The notes under the pieces are model-generated. The model was given only the letters and a program-made list of their open reading frames with translations. It did no database searches and was not told the origin of the DNA. This document shows positions 17,088-25,625 of a DNA stretch of 37,530 nucleotides, piece by piece. A program made the position numbers and the translations under genes. Within the stretch, counting starts at the first letter, position 1. Every line of letters starts with the position of its first letter. This DNA comes from Myxococcales bacterium (GTDB lineage: Bacteria > Myxococcota_A > Polyangia > Polyangiales > Polyangiaceae). Where the stretch lies: positions 1 through 37,530 of the forward strand of contig JAAFHV010000064.1 of assembly GCA_013297655.1 (NCBI GenBank), written 5' to 3'.

Positions 17088-17180
17088 CGTCTCGTCTCGT
17101 CTCGTCTCGTCTCGTCTCGTCTCGTCTCGTCTCGTCTCGTCTCGTCTCGTCTCGTCTCGTCTCGTCTCGTCTCGTCTCGT
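17088..17180. repeat. CTCGT pentanucleotide microsatellite, about 18.6 copies
   Basis: Eighteen uninterrupted CTCGT units run from 17091 to 17180, with a partial unit (CGT) at 17088-17090. It lies 76 bp after the hydroxylase stop and 88 bp before the SUKH-family start. Such perfect 5-bp arrays are prone to slippage, so copy number may vary between isolates. It codes for nothing convincing. Confidence 0.97.
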
Positions 17181-17268
17181 GGCGCGGCGCGGTGCGGCGC
17201 GCGGAAGCGGCTCGATGCCCGCTCCGAGCCTGGTTGACACAGACGCAGGGACGGGCGACAAATCCCGA

Positions 17269-17811
17269 ATGTCGACCATCCCCACACTCATCGCCCAGTT
17301 CGAGTCGCTCGGTGGACGTCAGGGCTTCGACTTTGGCGCGAAGGCTCCGCCCGTACCCGAGGCTCGCGTCGCCGAGCTCGAGGCTCGCATCGAACGCGTG
17401 CTCCACGGGCCTCTCCCTGACGGATTCAAGGAGTTCCATCGGTTGACGAACGGCTGGAGCTCGATCGACGGACGCTACATGGACCTCTTCCCCCTGGAGC
17501 AGATCGCCACCGACTTAGAGGACGCGAAGGAGCCAGCATCGCTTCTCGTCGGATCGAGCGGGCAAAACGATTTTTACGTCTTCTTCTACCCGGCGAGGAC
17601 GACGGGCGCCGACGCCTGCTTTTTGATCGAGGACTGGTTCGAGGAAGCCTCGTTCTCGGAGACGGATCTCGCTGGCTTCAGCGCGGCGTTCCAGCAGCGA
17701 GTCAAGGACAACGCCGCTTCGGCAGCCGAGGAAGGCAAGTACATCTCCGGACCTCTCACGTTCGTTGGTGTGCTCGAGCACCTCCTCCGATTCAACGCGA
17801 CCGAGGTGTGA
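17269..17811 (+). CDS. SMI1/KNR4 (SUKH) family protein
   Basis: 180 aa. ATG 17269. The core has the SUKH pattern: a first helix (ARVAELEARIERV), LPDGFKEFHRLTNGWSSIDG, then DLFPLEQIATDL, and strands DFYVFFYPA and ACFLIEDWF. In bacteria SUKH proteins often act as immunity proteins against polymorphic toxins, but stand-alone members of unknown role also exist; no toxin gene is visible next to it. It sits between the intact hydroxylase and its decayed copy, and 88 bp after the CTCGT array, so its expression could be affected by array length. That is inference. Confidence 0.8.
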   Translation: MSTIPTLIAQFESLGGRQGFDFGAKAPPVPEARVAELEARIERVLHGPLPDGFKEFHRLTNGWSSIDGRYMDLFPLEQIATDLEDAKEPASLLVGSSGQNDFYVFFYPARTTGADACFLIEDWFEEASFSETDLAGFSAAFQQRVKDNAASAAEEGKYISGPLTFVGVLEHLLRFNATEV

Positions 17812-17907
17812 GCGGGATCGCGTGTGCCGCTCACGGTCGCGTAGTTGCCAGTAGGCCATCACGTTTCCGGTGCGAAGGCGGCGACGTTCGCATCTTCGTG
17901 TGAGGCT

Positions 17908-18196
17908 TTTACCAACGGGTTCCGCCCCCACGTCATGGCGATCATCGGCAACGCGAACTTGGTTTAGGTGCGTCCCACCATCGCGTGCATCATGCATCGA
18001 ACGAGTGGGGCCGGCTCTTCGGCACTTCATGGAAGAGAAAGAGCCCGTCGTGTACGGCCTCGTGAAAAACGTAGAGAGCTTCAATCTCTGGACGATCGCG
18101 TGGGACGAATACGGCGCGATGTTCCGCGAGGTGGGCGCGCGAAAGGGCCTCGGCGCCAAGCTTCTCCGTCGCGTGCCATCCGATCCGACGCCGTGA
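17908..18196 (+). pseudogene. Decayed 3' copy of the sterol desaturase-type gene
   Basis: The segment aligns by eye to about 16606-17011 of the intact gene. It lacks the 5' two-thirds and has three lesions. About 73 bp (parent 16672-16744) are replaced by about 8 bp. 39 bp (parent 16775-16813) are lost. A 1-bp deletion turns GGCACGTTCATGG into GGCACTTCATGG. The last ~170 bp remain very similar, including the terminal TGA at 18194-18196. The HRVHH histidine box is still readable, but no functional enzyme can be made. Confidence 0.88.
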
Positions 18197-18199
18197 GCG

Positions 18200-19195
18200 T
18201 CACTCCACGCGTGTATTCGTGACGAAGGCGAGCGCGGAGATGGTGACCACGAAGAACAAGAGCACACCCGCCGCGATGACGATCGCGAAGCCGATGTTGC
18301 CTTTGCGGAGCGGCTCGCCGAACTGAGCGCGGTTCAATCCGACGAACACGATGGCGCCGCCGATGTTGAGCGGGATCGTGAGGGCATATCCTGCATCGCC
18401 CGCGAGCATGGACGCGAAGCTCGCCACTATGAACGTGAGCATGGTCCCTCCCGCGATGGTGAGACCGATGCGCGTGCGACGTGTCTTGTGGAAGTTCCAG
18501 CCGAGGAGCGCGGCGCCGGCGATCGGGGAGCATACGAACGAGAGCGCCCCCACCGTGCGCGACGTGAAGAGCGCGACAGGATCGGTCGAGGGGCCGTCGA
18601 GCCTCGGCGCTCCATAGGCTTTTCGTGCGATGTCGGCGATGTCGTCGGCGTGCACGAGACCGGTGGAATAGGGGCTCCCTCCGTCGTTCGTGTGCACGGC
18701 GGGCGCGTTCGCGTTCGCGTTCACGTAGGCCGCGCCGAGGAGCACGTTCCCACCGGCGGGGGTGGTGTACGTGTCGAGGCGATCGAGGTCCTCGCGGCTC
18801 GGGGGCACGTCGGAGATCTCGAGGATCATGACCCTCGCGAGCGGCGCGACGGCGGTGCAGGGGAGGCTCTTGGCGAGCGCGACGAGCTCGTCGTGGGGCA
18901 TCGAGAAAGGGCCTGCGCGGCGGCTCGTGCGGTGGGGCGCAGCGGCCGATCCGAGGAGCCCGTCTGCTTGCGTGCGATCCACGACGAGCACGAGATCGTG
19001 GGGAGTCGAGAACGAGCCGCTTCGCGACACGGCGGTGGTGACGTGCTTCGCGAGCTCGGCGGTGAGCGGGAAGGGCACGTAGCCTCGGACCTCGAGATCG
19101 AAGAGGAATGGATCGGTCGACAAGATGAGCTCCCGCCCTCGAGTGTCGCACGTTTTGGGGACGGCGCAGCGCCGGTGGCGGGTCGCCTTCGTCAC
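18200..19195 (-). CDS. Membrane protein with soluble N-terminal region, function unknown
   Basis: 331 aa from GTG 19195; the start is uncertain (a TTG at 19123 is an alternative) and no Shine-Dalgarno is clear. Residues about 20-210 form a soluble region with ordered strands (LVLVVDRT, VMILEISDVPPSREDLDRLD, GNVLLGAAYVN). The last 110 residues hold about four hydrophobic segments (VGALSFVCSPIAGAALLGW, IGLTIAGGTMLTFIVASFAS, YALTIPLNIGGAIVFVGL, IGFAIVIAAGVLLFFVV). I do not recognise the family. It lies 62 bp after the TonB-dependent receptor gene on the same strand and may be the last gene of that operon. Confidence 0.65.
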   Translation of the reverse strand: MTKATRHRRCAVPKTCDTRGRELILSTDPFLFDLEVRGYVPFPLTAELAKHVTTAVSRSGSFSTPHDLVLVVDRTQADGLLGSAAAPHRTSRRAGPFSMPHDELVALAKSLPCTAVAPLARVMILEISDVPPSREDLDRLDTYTTPAGGNVLLGAAYVNANANAPAVHTNDGGSPYSTGLVHADDIADIARKAYGAPRLDGPSTDPVALFTSRTVGALSFVCSPIAGAALLGWNFHKTRRTRIGLTIAGGTMLTFIVASFASMLAGDAGYALTIPLNIGGAIVFVGLNRAQFGEPLRKGNIGFAIVIAAGVLLFFVVTISALAFVTNTRVE

Positions 19196-19257
19196 GCCGG
19201 TGTACCGGGCGCGAGAGACGTTCGTGGTCCGGTTCTTTCCGCGCGCTCGGCCAAACC

Positions 19258-21912
19258 TCAGAACGCAGCTTCGATACCAATGCTCGGCACCGCGATGGGC
19301 CCGATCTCGTCCGCCACGCACCCATCGCCGAGGTCCACGTCGTCTGCGGTCGCGACGGTGCCGCACGTGACGCCGTTGGCCTCTTTTCGCAGCGTCACGT
19401 TCAAGCCCTCGAGCACCGCCGACACGTAACGCCCCTGCGAGAACGTCCACTTCTTCTCGAGGCGCAAATCCAAGCGATAAAACCCTGGCATTCGCCTCGA
19501 GTTCGGCGCGGCGAGGAACGCGCCGTTGAACGAGGTCGGCGTGTAGGGGCGCCCGGAATAATAGAGAAACCGGACTCCCGCGCGGTAGCCGCGACCGATC
19601 TCGTAGGCGACGGCCGCGTTGAAGACGTGGGTGCGATCGTAGTCCGACGGGATCTCGACCGGCGCGCCAGCCTCGCGATCGATGTCAGCGGCGAAACGCC
19701 GGAACCCCGAGCCGAAGACGTGGACTGGCACTTTGCGGAACGAGCGCGACAGCGTGTACGAGAGGAAACCGGTGAGTCGCTCGGTGAAGGGCCGCTTTAT
19801 GTAAACCTCTAGCCCGAACGCGCCGCCGGTCGATCGCTCGGTGCATGCGTTGCCGTCGGTGAACGCGTTTCGAGCGCCGGGACAGGCCGCGAACACGTCG
19901 GCGAGGCCCACCGTGCGCGACGCGAAGAACGTGGTCGTGAGCGAAAAGGCATACGGAAGTGCCCACTCGATTCCGTGGCTCGTCTGCGCCGAGCGCTCGA
20001 GCCCCTCCGCGAGCCTACCGACGGTGAGACCGGGGAGTGGCAATACGAACCGAGGGGGCTGCCCCGCGATTCCGGCGGTGGAAACGAACACCACGCGCGG
20101 CATCACCTTGACACGCGCCGAGACACGAGGCTCGATCGAGAACCGAGTCGCAGAGAGCGGATCGGGGTGGAGCGTGTAGAGTACATGCTCGATCCGGTAC
20201 GCAGAATACCTATCGATCCGGAGCCCGGCGGTGACCTTCAAACGCTCGGAGTCGGTGTAGGTTACGTCGCCACGAATGCCCATCGCGAGCTCGTCGCGGG
20301 TGGGGAAGAGCTTCTCGAACTCGGGATTCGGGAGGGTGAGGTCCGAGGCCTTCACCGCGTACCTTTGATAGATTGCGTCCATGCCCCCGCGGAGGAGCAG
20401 GTGCTCGCCGAGCGGGCGCTCCGCCTCGATCCGCGCGCCCATCATCTCGGCCTCGACGCGGTCCTTCAGGCCGAGGGCGCTCGCGTCTTTGCCGACGATG
20501 AATGCTTCGCGCGTTCGTACCCCTTTTTCCACATGATCGTGGCGCGCCTCGATGCGGGAGAACTCGGTCTCGAAGATGGTGCGCGTCTCGAGGCCGGTGC
20601 GCTCGGTCTCGCCGAGACCGATGGGATCGCTGACGGTAGGTTGCCCCCGGATCGAGCCCGAACGACGCCCGAGGTAGTCGTAGCTGCCGAGCACGAGCAC
20701 GGACACCGAGTCTTCTTTTCCGACCGGCATCACCCAGCGTAATTGGTAGTCCCAATACGATAGTCGTGTGTTGGGCGCGAAGATGGGGAGGAGCAACCCG
20801 GGATACCCGAAACGACCGGCGGCGAGCACGGTGCCGAGGCCCTGCGGGAGGGGTGTCTCCACGAGGGCGCCCGCGTCGAGGAGGCGCACGTTTCCTTCGC
20901 CGTGCAGCTTGTCGCCCGGCGCGCGTGTCTCGGCGGTGACGATGCCACCCGAAGCGCGCCCGTACGCGGCAGGGGCGGAGCCAGGATAAAAATCGATGTG
21001 ATCGACGAGCGCAGGATGAATCACGCTCGGGCCTGCCCCGAGGTGAAAGAGCACCGGCAAGCGAATGCCATCGATGAAATAACCCGTGCTCCCGGGGGGG
21101 GCGCCGCGCACGAAGAAAAAGGGCAATCCGCTCGCCATCGGGGTCACCCCCGGGAGGGCCTCGAGGGCACGAAACGCGTCGCCGAACGCGCCCGGCATGT
21201 CGCGCACCTCCGCCCTCCCGAGTGACAATTTGCCTGCCGCGCGCCGCTGGCCGGTCACCTCGACGTGCTCGATCGGCGTCGCGACCACGGGGGTGTCGTC
21301 GCCATAGGGGTTCTTCGGCAGCACCGGCAGCGGCGCCTCGTAGGGATCCTCGGGCAGGTCGACCGCGGGTACGAAGCGGATCGGGATTCGGATCTTGGCG
21401 GCCACCGTCGCGCCGTCCTTCGTGGCCGGGTCGAAGGTCATCGCGAGCACGGCCTTCTCCGCGGCCTCGACGAACGGAGCCCGCCCCGCGACCGCGTGGA
21501 CCTCCGACGGGGTGCCCTCGCGAGAGACCAAGAGCTCGACGACCACCTCCGCGAACCCCTCGCCTCCGAGCGGGTACGGCGCCTCCACGTCGCCTCGCGC
21601 GCGTGGTGGCACGATCGTGGGCGCGCCCGATGAGTACGGCGAGGGCGGCAGCGCGGTCGGCGGAGTCGGAGCTGCGGTTGGCGGAGTCGGAGCTGCGGTC
21701 GGCGGAGTCGGAGCTGCGGTTGGCGGAGTCGGAGCTGCGGTCGGCGGAGTCGGAGCTGCGGTCGGCGGAGTCGGAGCTGCGGTCGGCGGAGTCGGCGTCG
21801 TCGCTGGTGGTTCGGGTGGCGCCTGCGCGAGCGCGACGCGGCTACCCGAGACGAGCGAGACGAGGACGAGCGCCACCGCGAGCGCCGAGGGGCGGCGCCA
21901 CACCGTGCTCAC
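19258..21912 (-). CDS. TonB-dependent receptor with fused TonB C-terminal-like domain
   Basis: 884 aa. GTG 21912 overlaps the stop of the GH1 gene (GTGA). A signal peptide (VSLVSGSRVALAQA) is followed by a Pro/Thr spacer of six PTPPTAA heptads, then a TonB C-terminal-like domain (about 100-180; EAPYPLGGEGFAEVVVELLV, VEAAEKAVLAMTFDPA). A plug domain follows (VEVTGQRRA; ALEALPGVTPMASGLPFFFV; GYFIDGIRLP; AYGRASGGIVTAETRA), then a 22-strand-type outer membrane barrel ending in an aromatic residue (GIEAAF). TonB_C and receptor fused in one chain is seen in Myxococcota. Coupling to a GH1 glycosidase suggests uptake of a carbohydrate or glycoside; this is inference. Confidence 0.88.
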   Translation of the reverse strand: MSTVWRRPSALAVALVLVSLVSGSRVALAQAPPEPPATTPTPPTAAPTPPTAAPTPPTAAPTPPTAAPTPPTAAPTPPTAAPTPPTALPPSPYSSGAPTIVPPRARGDVEAPYPLGGEGFAEVVVELLVSREGTPSEVHAVAGRAPFVEAAEKAVLAMTFDPATKDGATVAAKIRIPIRFVPAVDLPEDPYEAPLPVLPKNPYGDDTPVVATPIEHVEVTGQRRAAGKLSLGRAEVRDMPGAFGDAFRALEALPGVTPMASGLPFFFVRGAPPGSTGYFIDGIRLPVLFHLGAGPSVIHPALVDHIDFYPGSAPAAYGRASGGIVTAETRAPGDKLHGEGNVRLLDAGALVETPLPQGLGTVLAAGRFGYPGLLLPIFAPNTRLSYWDYQLRWVMPVGKEDSVSVLVLGSYDYLGRRSGSIRGQPTVSDPIGLGETERTGLETRTIFETEFSRIEARHDHVEKGVRTREAFIVGKDASALGLKDRVEAEMMGARIEAERPLGEHLLLRGGMDAIYQRYAVKASDLTLPNPEFEKLFPTRDELAMGIRGDVTYTDSERLKVTAGLRIDRYSAYRIEHVLYTLHPDPLSATRFSIEPRVSARVKVMPRVVFVSTAGIAGQPPRFVLPLPGLTVGRLAEGLERSAQTSHGIEWALPYAFSLTTTFFASRTVGLADVFAACPGARNAFTDGNACTERSTGGAFGLEVYIKRPFTERLTGFLSYTLSRSFRKVPVHVFGSGFRRFAADIDREAGAPVEIPSDYDRTHVFNAAVAYEIGRGYRAGVRFLYYSGRPYTPTSFNGAFLAAPNSRRMPGFYRLDLRLEKKWTFSQGRYVSAVLEGLNVTLRKEANGVTCGTVATADDVDLGDGCVADEIGPIAVPSIGIEAAF
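21659..21793. repeat. 21-bp tandem repeat coding for PTPPTAA heptads
   Basis: Six complete 21-bp units (GGCGGAGTCGGAGCTGCGGTT or ...GTC, read on the plus strand) plus a 9-bp partial run from 21659 to 21793 inside the receptor gene. They differ only at the last base, alternating between T and C. In the protein they make the flexible linker between signal peptide and TonB-like domain. Because the unit is 7 codons, copy number can vary without frameshift. Confidence 0.95.
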
Positions 21913-23489
21913 TCGCAGGGCGTGGGAGCGGCGTAGGGAGGCAAGGCGTCGATGTCCGCTTGGGTCACCTTGCCGGCCTCGATGATGCGCGTGAACGTGT
22001 CGGTGCTCTTCCGACGCGTGCGCGTCTTGGTCTTCGTGTCGTACGCGACGAGCCCGAAACGAGGGCAAAATCCGCTGTTCCACTCGAAATTGTCGATGAG
22101 GGACCAGTGGAAGTAGCCGCGCACGTCGAGCCCGCGCTTCATCGCGAAGCCGACCTCGAACACGTGCTCGGCGATGAAGCGCGCGCGGTTCTTGTCGGCC
22201 GAGTCGGCGATGCCGTTCTCGGTGATGTAAACAGGAAGCTTGTATTGTGCAACTTCGTCCAGGATCGTCGCGAACCCCTGCGGGTGGATGTCCCAGTAGA
22301 AGTCGGTCTTCGGGCGATCGGACGTGAGGCGATCGGCCTTGATGACCGCGTTGAGGCGCGGGAGCACGATGCCGGACGAAGCGGCCGCTTCCATCGCGGT
22401 GTAGTAGTTCACGCCGAGGAAGTCGGCGCGGCCGGCGAGCTCGGGGTCGGCTTTTTTGTCGTTCGGTCCGTCGAGCTTGCCGTCGAAGTCGTCGTCGAAG
22501 TCGCCGCGCGTGCTCGTGTTCGCGAACCAGAGGTTGTTCACGTAGCGCACACGATCGGCGGCGGCGCGGTCGTCGGCGTCGTTCGGATCGCGCGGATACA
22601 CGTCGCGTTGGTGCAGCACCGGGCCTACGAGGGCGGCCTTTCCGTCACCGTCGGCGTCGATCGTGTCGGCCTTCTTGATCGCGTCGTAACAGCGCGCGTG
22701 GCCCCTCGCCTCGGCTTTTGCCACCGCGAAGGCGCGATCGACCTCGAGGGTGAGCCCGGGAGGGAACCCGCCCTGGATGTAGCCCGCGAGCGGCGCGACG
22801 ACCGGCTCGTTGATGGTCGCCCACAGGTCCACGTCGGCGCCGAAGCGCTTCGCGATGCGGTCGCAGTAGGTCGCGAACGCGTTTACCGTATCGGGGATTT
22901 CCCAGCCGAACGGGCCCGCCACGCGCGGGTCGGCGACGTAGGCCGGGAGCGAGAAGTGGCTCAGCGTGAGCATGAGCGTGATCTTCGCCGCGCGGAGCTT
23001 GGTGACGAGCTCCTTGTACTTTGCAAGCGTCGGCTCGTCCGGGGTGTCGGCGTCGAGCGATGCCCGTGTAGGATACAGCTTTCCCCACTCGAGCGAGAAG
23101 CGGTACGCGTTCTGCTTCGTGGCGACGAGGGAGGCCACGTCCTCGTCGATGTGGGCGAGCGCGTCGGGGCCGTCGTCGGGTTTGTCCCCGCCCTTGATTT
23201 TCCCGGGAGTAGCGGCCCAGATGCCCCAATCGGTGTTCGCGTTGCCGCTCTCGATTTGGAACGACGCGGTCGCCGAGCCCATGAGGAAGCCCTTCGGAAA
23301 CTCGACCTCGCTCGGGCGCGGCGGGCCTGCGTCGGTCGATGCGTCGGCCCCGGCCGCAGGGGTGGACGAGCTGCACGACGACGCGAGCGCGACCCCGAGC
23401 ACGAGGAGCCCCCCGGCGGCGAGCGTGCGCGGCGCGCGAGCGAGCGGAGCGAGGAGAGAGTCGGTGCGTGATTTCGTCTCGTGGCTCAT
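21909..23489 (-). CDS. Glycoside hydrolase family 1 lipoprotein (beta-glycosidase)
   Basis: 526 aa. ATG 23489 has a strong Shine-Dalgarno (GGAGGG), and its ATGA overlaps the upstream gene's stop. Long n-region, then lipobox LASSC (Cys39), so the enzyme is probably membrane-anchored outside the cytoplasm, which is unusual for GH1. The (beta/alpha)8 hallmarks are present: FPKGFLMGSATASFQIE, LTLSHFSLP (His178), the acid/base in TINEP (Glu228), NYYTAM, the nucleophile in ITENG (Glu424), and FHWSLIDNFEW. A calcium-loop-like DADGDGKAALVG (279-290) and a DFDDDFDGKLDG insert suggest metal binding. It probably hydrolyses beta-glucosides or beta-galactosides whose products enter by the adjacent TonB-dependent receptor. 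Confidence 0.9.
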   Translation of the reverse strand: MSHETKSRTDSLLAPLARAPRTLAAGGLLVLGVALASSCSSSTPAAGADASTDAGPPRPSEVEFPKGFLMGSATASFQIESGNANTDWGIWAATPGKIKGGDKPDDGPDALAHIDEDVASLVATKQNAYRFSLEWGKLYPTRASLDADTPDEPTLAKYKELVTKLRAAKITLMLTLSHFSLPAYVADPRVAGPFGWEIPDTVNAFATYCDRIAKRFGADVDLWATINEPVVAPLAGYIQGGFPPGLTLEVDRAFAVAKAEARGHARCYDAIKKADTIDADGDGKAALVGPVLHQRDVYPRDPNDADDRAAADRVRYVNNLWFANTSTRGDFDDDFDGKLDGPNDKKADPELAGRADFLGVNYYTAMEAAASSGIVLPRLNAVIKADRLTSDRPKTDFYWDIHPQGFATILDEVAQYKLPVYITENGIADSADKNRARFIAEHVFEVGFAMKRGLDVRGYFHWSLIDNFEWNSGFCPRFGLVAYDTKTKTRTRRKSTDTFTRIIEAGKVTQADIDALPPYAAPTPCE

Positions 23490-24475
23490 GCGCCCTCCAT
23501 TCCGGTGACGACGCGGTTTCTGCCGCTGTCTTTTGCGACGAGCAGGCGATCGTCGGCCATCGCGACGAGCGCCCCCTCTTCGGTGCCGAGGGCGAGCTCG
23601 CTGAGGCACGCGACGCCGAGGCTCACGGTGACCCGCACTCCGGGCGGCGGGCCCCCGTTGACGCGAAGCTCCGCGATCGAGGCGCGAATCCGCTCCGCCA
23701 GGCGCGCCCCCGCGTCGCGGCTCGTGGCGCGCGCGAGAACGGCGATCTCTTCCCCGCCGTAGCGGGCGACGACGTCTTCCGTGCGCACGACGCGCAGGAT
23801 TTCGTCCGCGACGGCGCAGAGCACTTCGTCTCCAGCGAGGTGGCCGAGCCTGTCGTTTACGAGCTTGAAGTGATCGATGTCGAGGAGGATGAGCGAGAGC
23901 GGGCTCTGGTGCCGGCGCGCATAGGCCACTTCGGCGACGAGGCGCTCGGCGAAGTACCGGCGGTTGTAGAGTCGCGTGAGCGCGTCGCGGGTGGAGGAGT
24001 CGAACAGCTTGCGCTGGAGGTCGGCCTCGGTCTCGTCCGTGACGGCAAAACGGAGGACCACGTTCGGGCCGAGTTGGATGCGGTCGCCGGGCACGAGCTC
24101 GACGCAGTCGGACACCTTCTTACCGCTGACGAAGCTGCCATTCGTGGACCCGAGATCCTCGAATGTCCACGCGGTGCCGGACCACGCGACGCGCGCGTGC
24201 GAACGGCTCACTCCCGAGTCGTCGACGATGCAGTCGCAATCGGAGCTTCGACCCACGACGTGGGTGCCCTCGTCTGCGAGACAGAACACCTGACCGGCGT
24301 TGATCCCGGTGAGCATCACGAGGGTCGGTCGATCGCGGACCTCGGGGGCGGCTTTCACCTTGCCCGGCTCGGTCTCGCGGTCGTCGTCGGCGCGAAACCC
24401 GGGCGAGGTCTCGTTGTCCGGATCGCGGACGTCGAGCAGGGAGGTGGAGATCCGCTGTGTCGTGCGATTCTTCAA
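23486..24475 (-). CDS. FHA-GGDEF diguanylate cyclase
   Basis: 329 aa. TTG 24475 is the start, supported by GGAGGG six bases upstream. Residues about 50-145 are an FHA phosphothreonine-binding domain (VVGRSSDCDCIVDDSGVSR, SHARV, LGSTNGSFVSG). Residues about 155-325 are a GGDEF domain: DALTRLYNRRYF, LLDIDHFKLVND with metal-binding Asp199, the active site RYGGEEI (240-243) and an RTED inhibitory site (231-234) five residues before it, so c-di-GMP synthesis with product inhibition is expected. The N-terminal ~45 residues are disordered. It is the first gene of the operon with GH1 and the TonB receptor (4-bp overlaps). That links c-di-GMP or Ser/Thr-kinase signalling to glycan uptake only by position. 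Confidence 0.92.
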   Translation of the reverse strand: MKNRTTQRISTSLLDVRDPDNETSPGFRADDDRETEPGKVKAAPEVRDRPTLVMLTGINAGQVFCLADEGTHVVGRSSDCDCIVDDSGVSRSHARVAWSGTAWTFEDLGSTNGSFVSGKKVSDCVELVPGDRIQLGPNVVLRFAVTDETEADLQRKLFDSSTRDALTRLYNRRYFAERLVAEVAYARRHQSPLSLILLDIDHFKLVNDRLGHLAGDEVLCAVADEILRVVRTEDVVARYGGEEIAVLARATSRDAGARLAERIRASIAELRVNGGPPPGVRVTVSLGVACLSELALGTEEGALVAMADDRLLVAKDSGRNRVVTGMEGA

Positions 24476-24592
24476 AACAATCCCTCCGCCACGGCTGCCG
24501 CACCCTTACCGCGCAACTCTCTACCGCGGTTTCGGCGTTTCGCAGGCAGAAAAGGTCTCCGTCCCGTTCGGGATGGTCGTAAAGGATTCCCG

Positions 24593-25462
24593 ATGGGACT
24601 TCTCGACGGCAAAGTGGCGATCGTCACCGGGGCAGGCAACGGCATCGGCCGCGAGCACGCTCTTCTGTTTGCGCGTGAAGGCGCGAAAGTACTCGTAAAT
24701 GACGCTGGCGGCGGGCGCGACGGCGCGGTCGCTGACCTTCGTGACAGCGGAGATGGCGCGGGCAGCTCCGCTGAATCGGTCGTTGCAGAAATTCGGAAGG
24801 CCGGCGGCGAAGCGATCGCGAGCTTCGACTCGGTCGCCGTCGCGGAGGGGGCAGAGCGCATCGTCGCGGACGCCGAGAAGGCGTTCGGTCACGTCGACAT
24901 CCTCGTGAACAACGCGGGCATCCTCGTAGACAAGAGCCTCTTGAAGATGGAGGAGTCCATGTGGGACTCCGTGATTGCCGTTCATCTGAAGGGCACGTTC
25001 CTCTGTTCTCGCGCGTTCGCGAAGCGTGCGGTCGCGCGCGGCGAGGGGGGGCGCATCGTGAACACCACCAGCGTGTCCGGTCTCCTCGGCAACTTCGGCC
25101 AATCGAACTACGCGGCGGCGAAGGCTGGCATCTACGGGCTCACCCGCACGATGAGCATCGAGCTCCAAAAGCATCGCATCACGGTGAACGCGCTCGCGCC
25201 GATCGCGAAGACGCGAATGACGAACGATCTCCCAATGTTCCAGAACATGGAGACGATGGGGCCCGAGCACGTGGCGCCTGCCGCGCTCTTCCTCGCGAGC
25301 GACTTGTGCGGCGGGCGGACGGGCTACGTGCTCGCGGTCGCTGGCGCGCGCATGTACGCGTTCAAGGTCGTCGAGACGGCCGGCAAGTTCAAAGAGGGCG
25401 AGTCCACGGTGTGGACCGCGAACGAGATCGCCGACAACTGGGACGCGATCGTTCGCGCGTAG
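24593..25462 (+). CDS. Short-chain dehydrogenase, (3R)-hydroxyacyl-CoA dehydrogenase-like
   Basis: 289 aa. ATG 24593 with AAGGA about 6 bases upstream; the longer in-frame extension is antisense to the FHA-GGDEF gene. The Rossmann motif is AIVTGAGNGIGREHALLFA; NNAG appears in VDILVNNAG; the catalytic Ser is in NTTSVSGLLGNFG, and the Tyr/Lys pair in SNYAAAKAG. An insert with VNDAGGGRDGA and AESVVAEIRKAGGEAIA matches the subgroup including peroxisomal multifunctional enzyme type 2, suggesting (3R)-hydroxyacyl-CoA or hydroxysteroid oxidation with NAD+. Divergent from the FHA-GGDEF gene. The C-terminal 50 residues are longer than in minimal SDRs, fitting that subgroup. Confidence 0.9.
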   Translation: MGLLDGKVAIVTGAGNGIGREHALLFAREGAKVLVNDAGGGRDGAVADLRDSGDGAGSSAESVVAEIRKAGGEAIASFDSVAVAEGAERIVADAEKAFGHVDILVNNAGILVDKSLLKMEESMWDSVIAVHLKGTFLCSRAFAKRAVARGEGGRIVNTTSVSGLLGNFGQSNYAAAKAGIYGLTRTMSIELQKHRITVNALAPIAKTRMTNDLPMFQNMETMGPEHVAPAALFLASDLCGGRTGYVLAVAGARMYAFKVVETAGKFKEGESTVWTANEIADNWDAIVRA

Positions 25463-25625
25463 TCGAGCTCGTGATCGGCGCCCCGGGAGATGCAAACCTG
25501 GTCGACGAATCTCGGACCGGGAGCCTCCACGGCGACCCGCGCTGGAGCGTGTCGTCTGGAAATTGACGCGACACGCCGGAAAAATGGGCCTTTCCAAGGC
25601 ATGGCGACCCGGTACCCTGGGTTGG

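Noticed and set aside
17091-17180. CRISPR array
   Set aside because: The repeats are 5 bp with no spacers; it is a simple-sequence array.
16106-17291. Long minus-strand frames through the CTCGT array
   Set aside because: A 5-bp repeat without stops keeps every frame open; the translation is a T-R-R-D-E repeat antisense to well-supported genes.
24593-25462. 3-oxoacyl-ACP reductase (FabG) label for the SDR gene
   Set aside because: The inserted VNDAGGGRDGA and EIRKAGGEA segments and longer C-terminus fit the hydroxyacyl-CoA dehydrogenase subgroup better than FabG.
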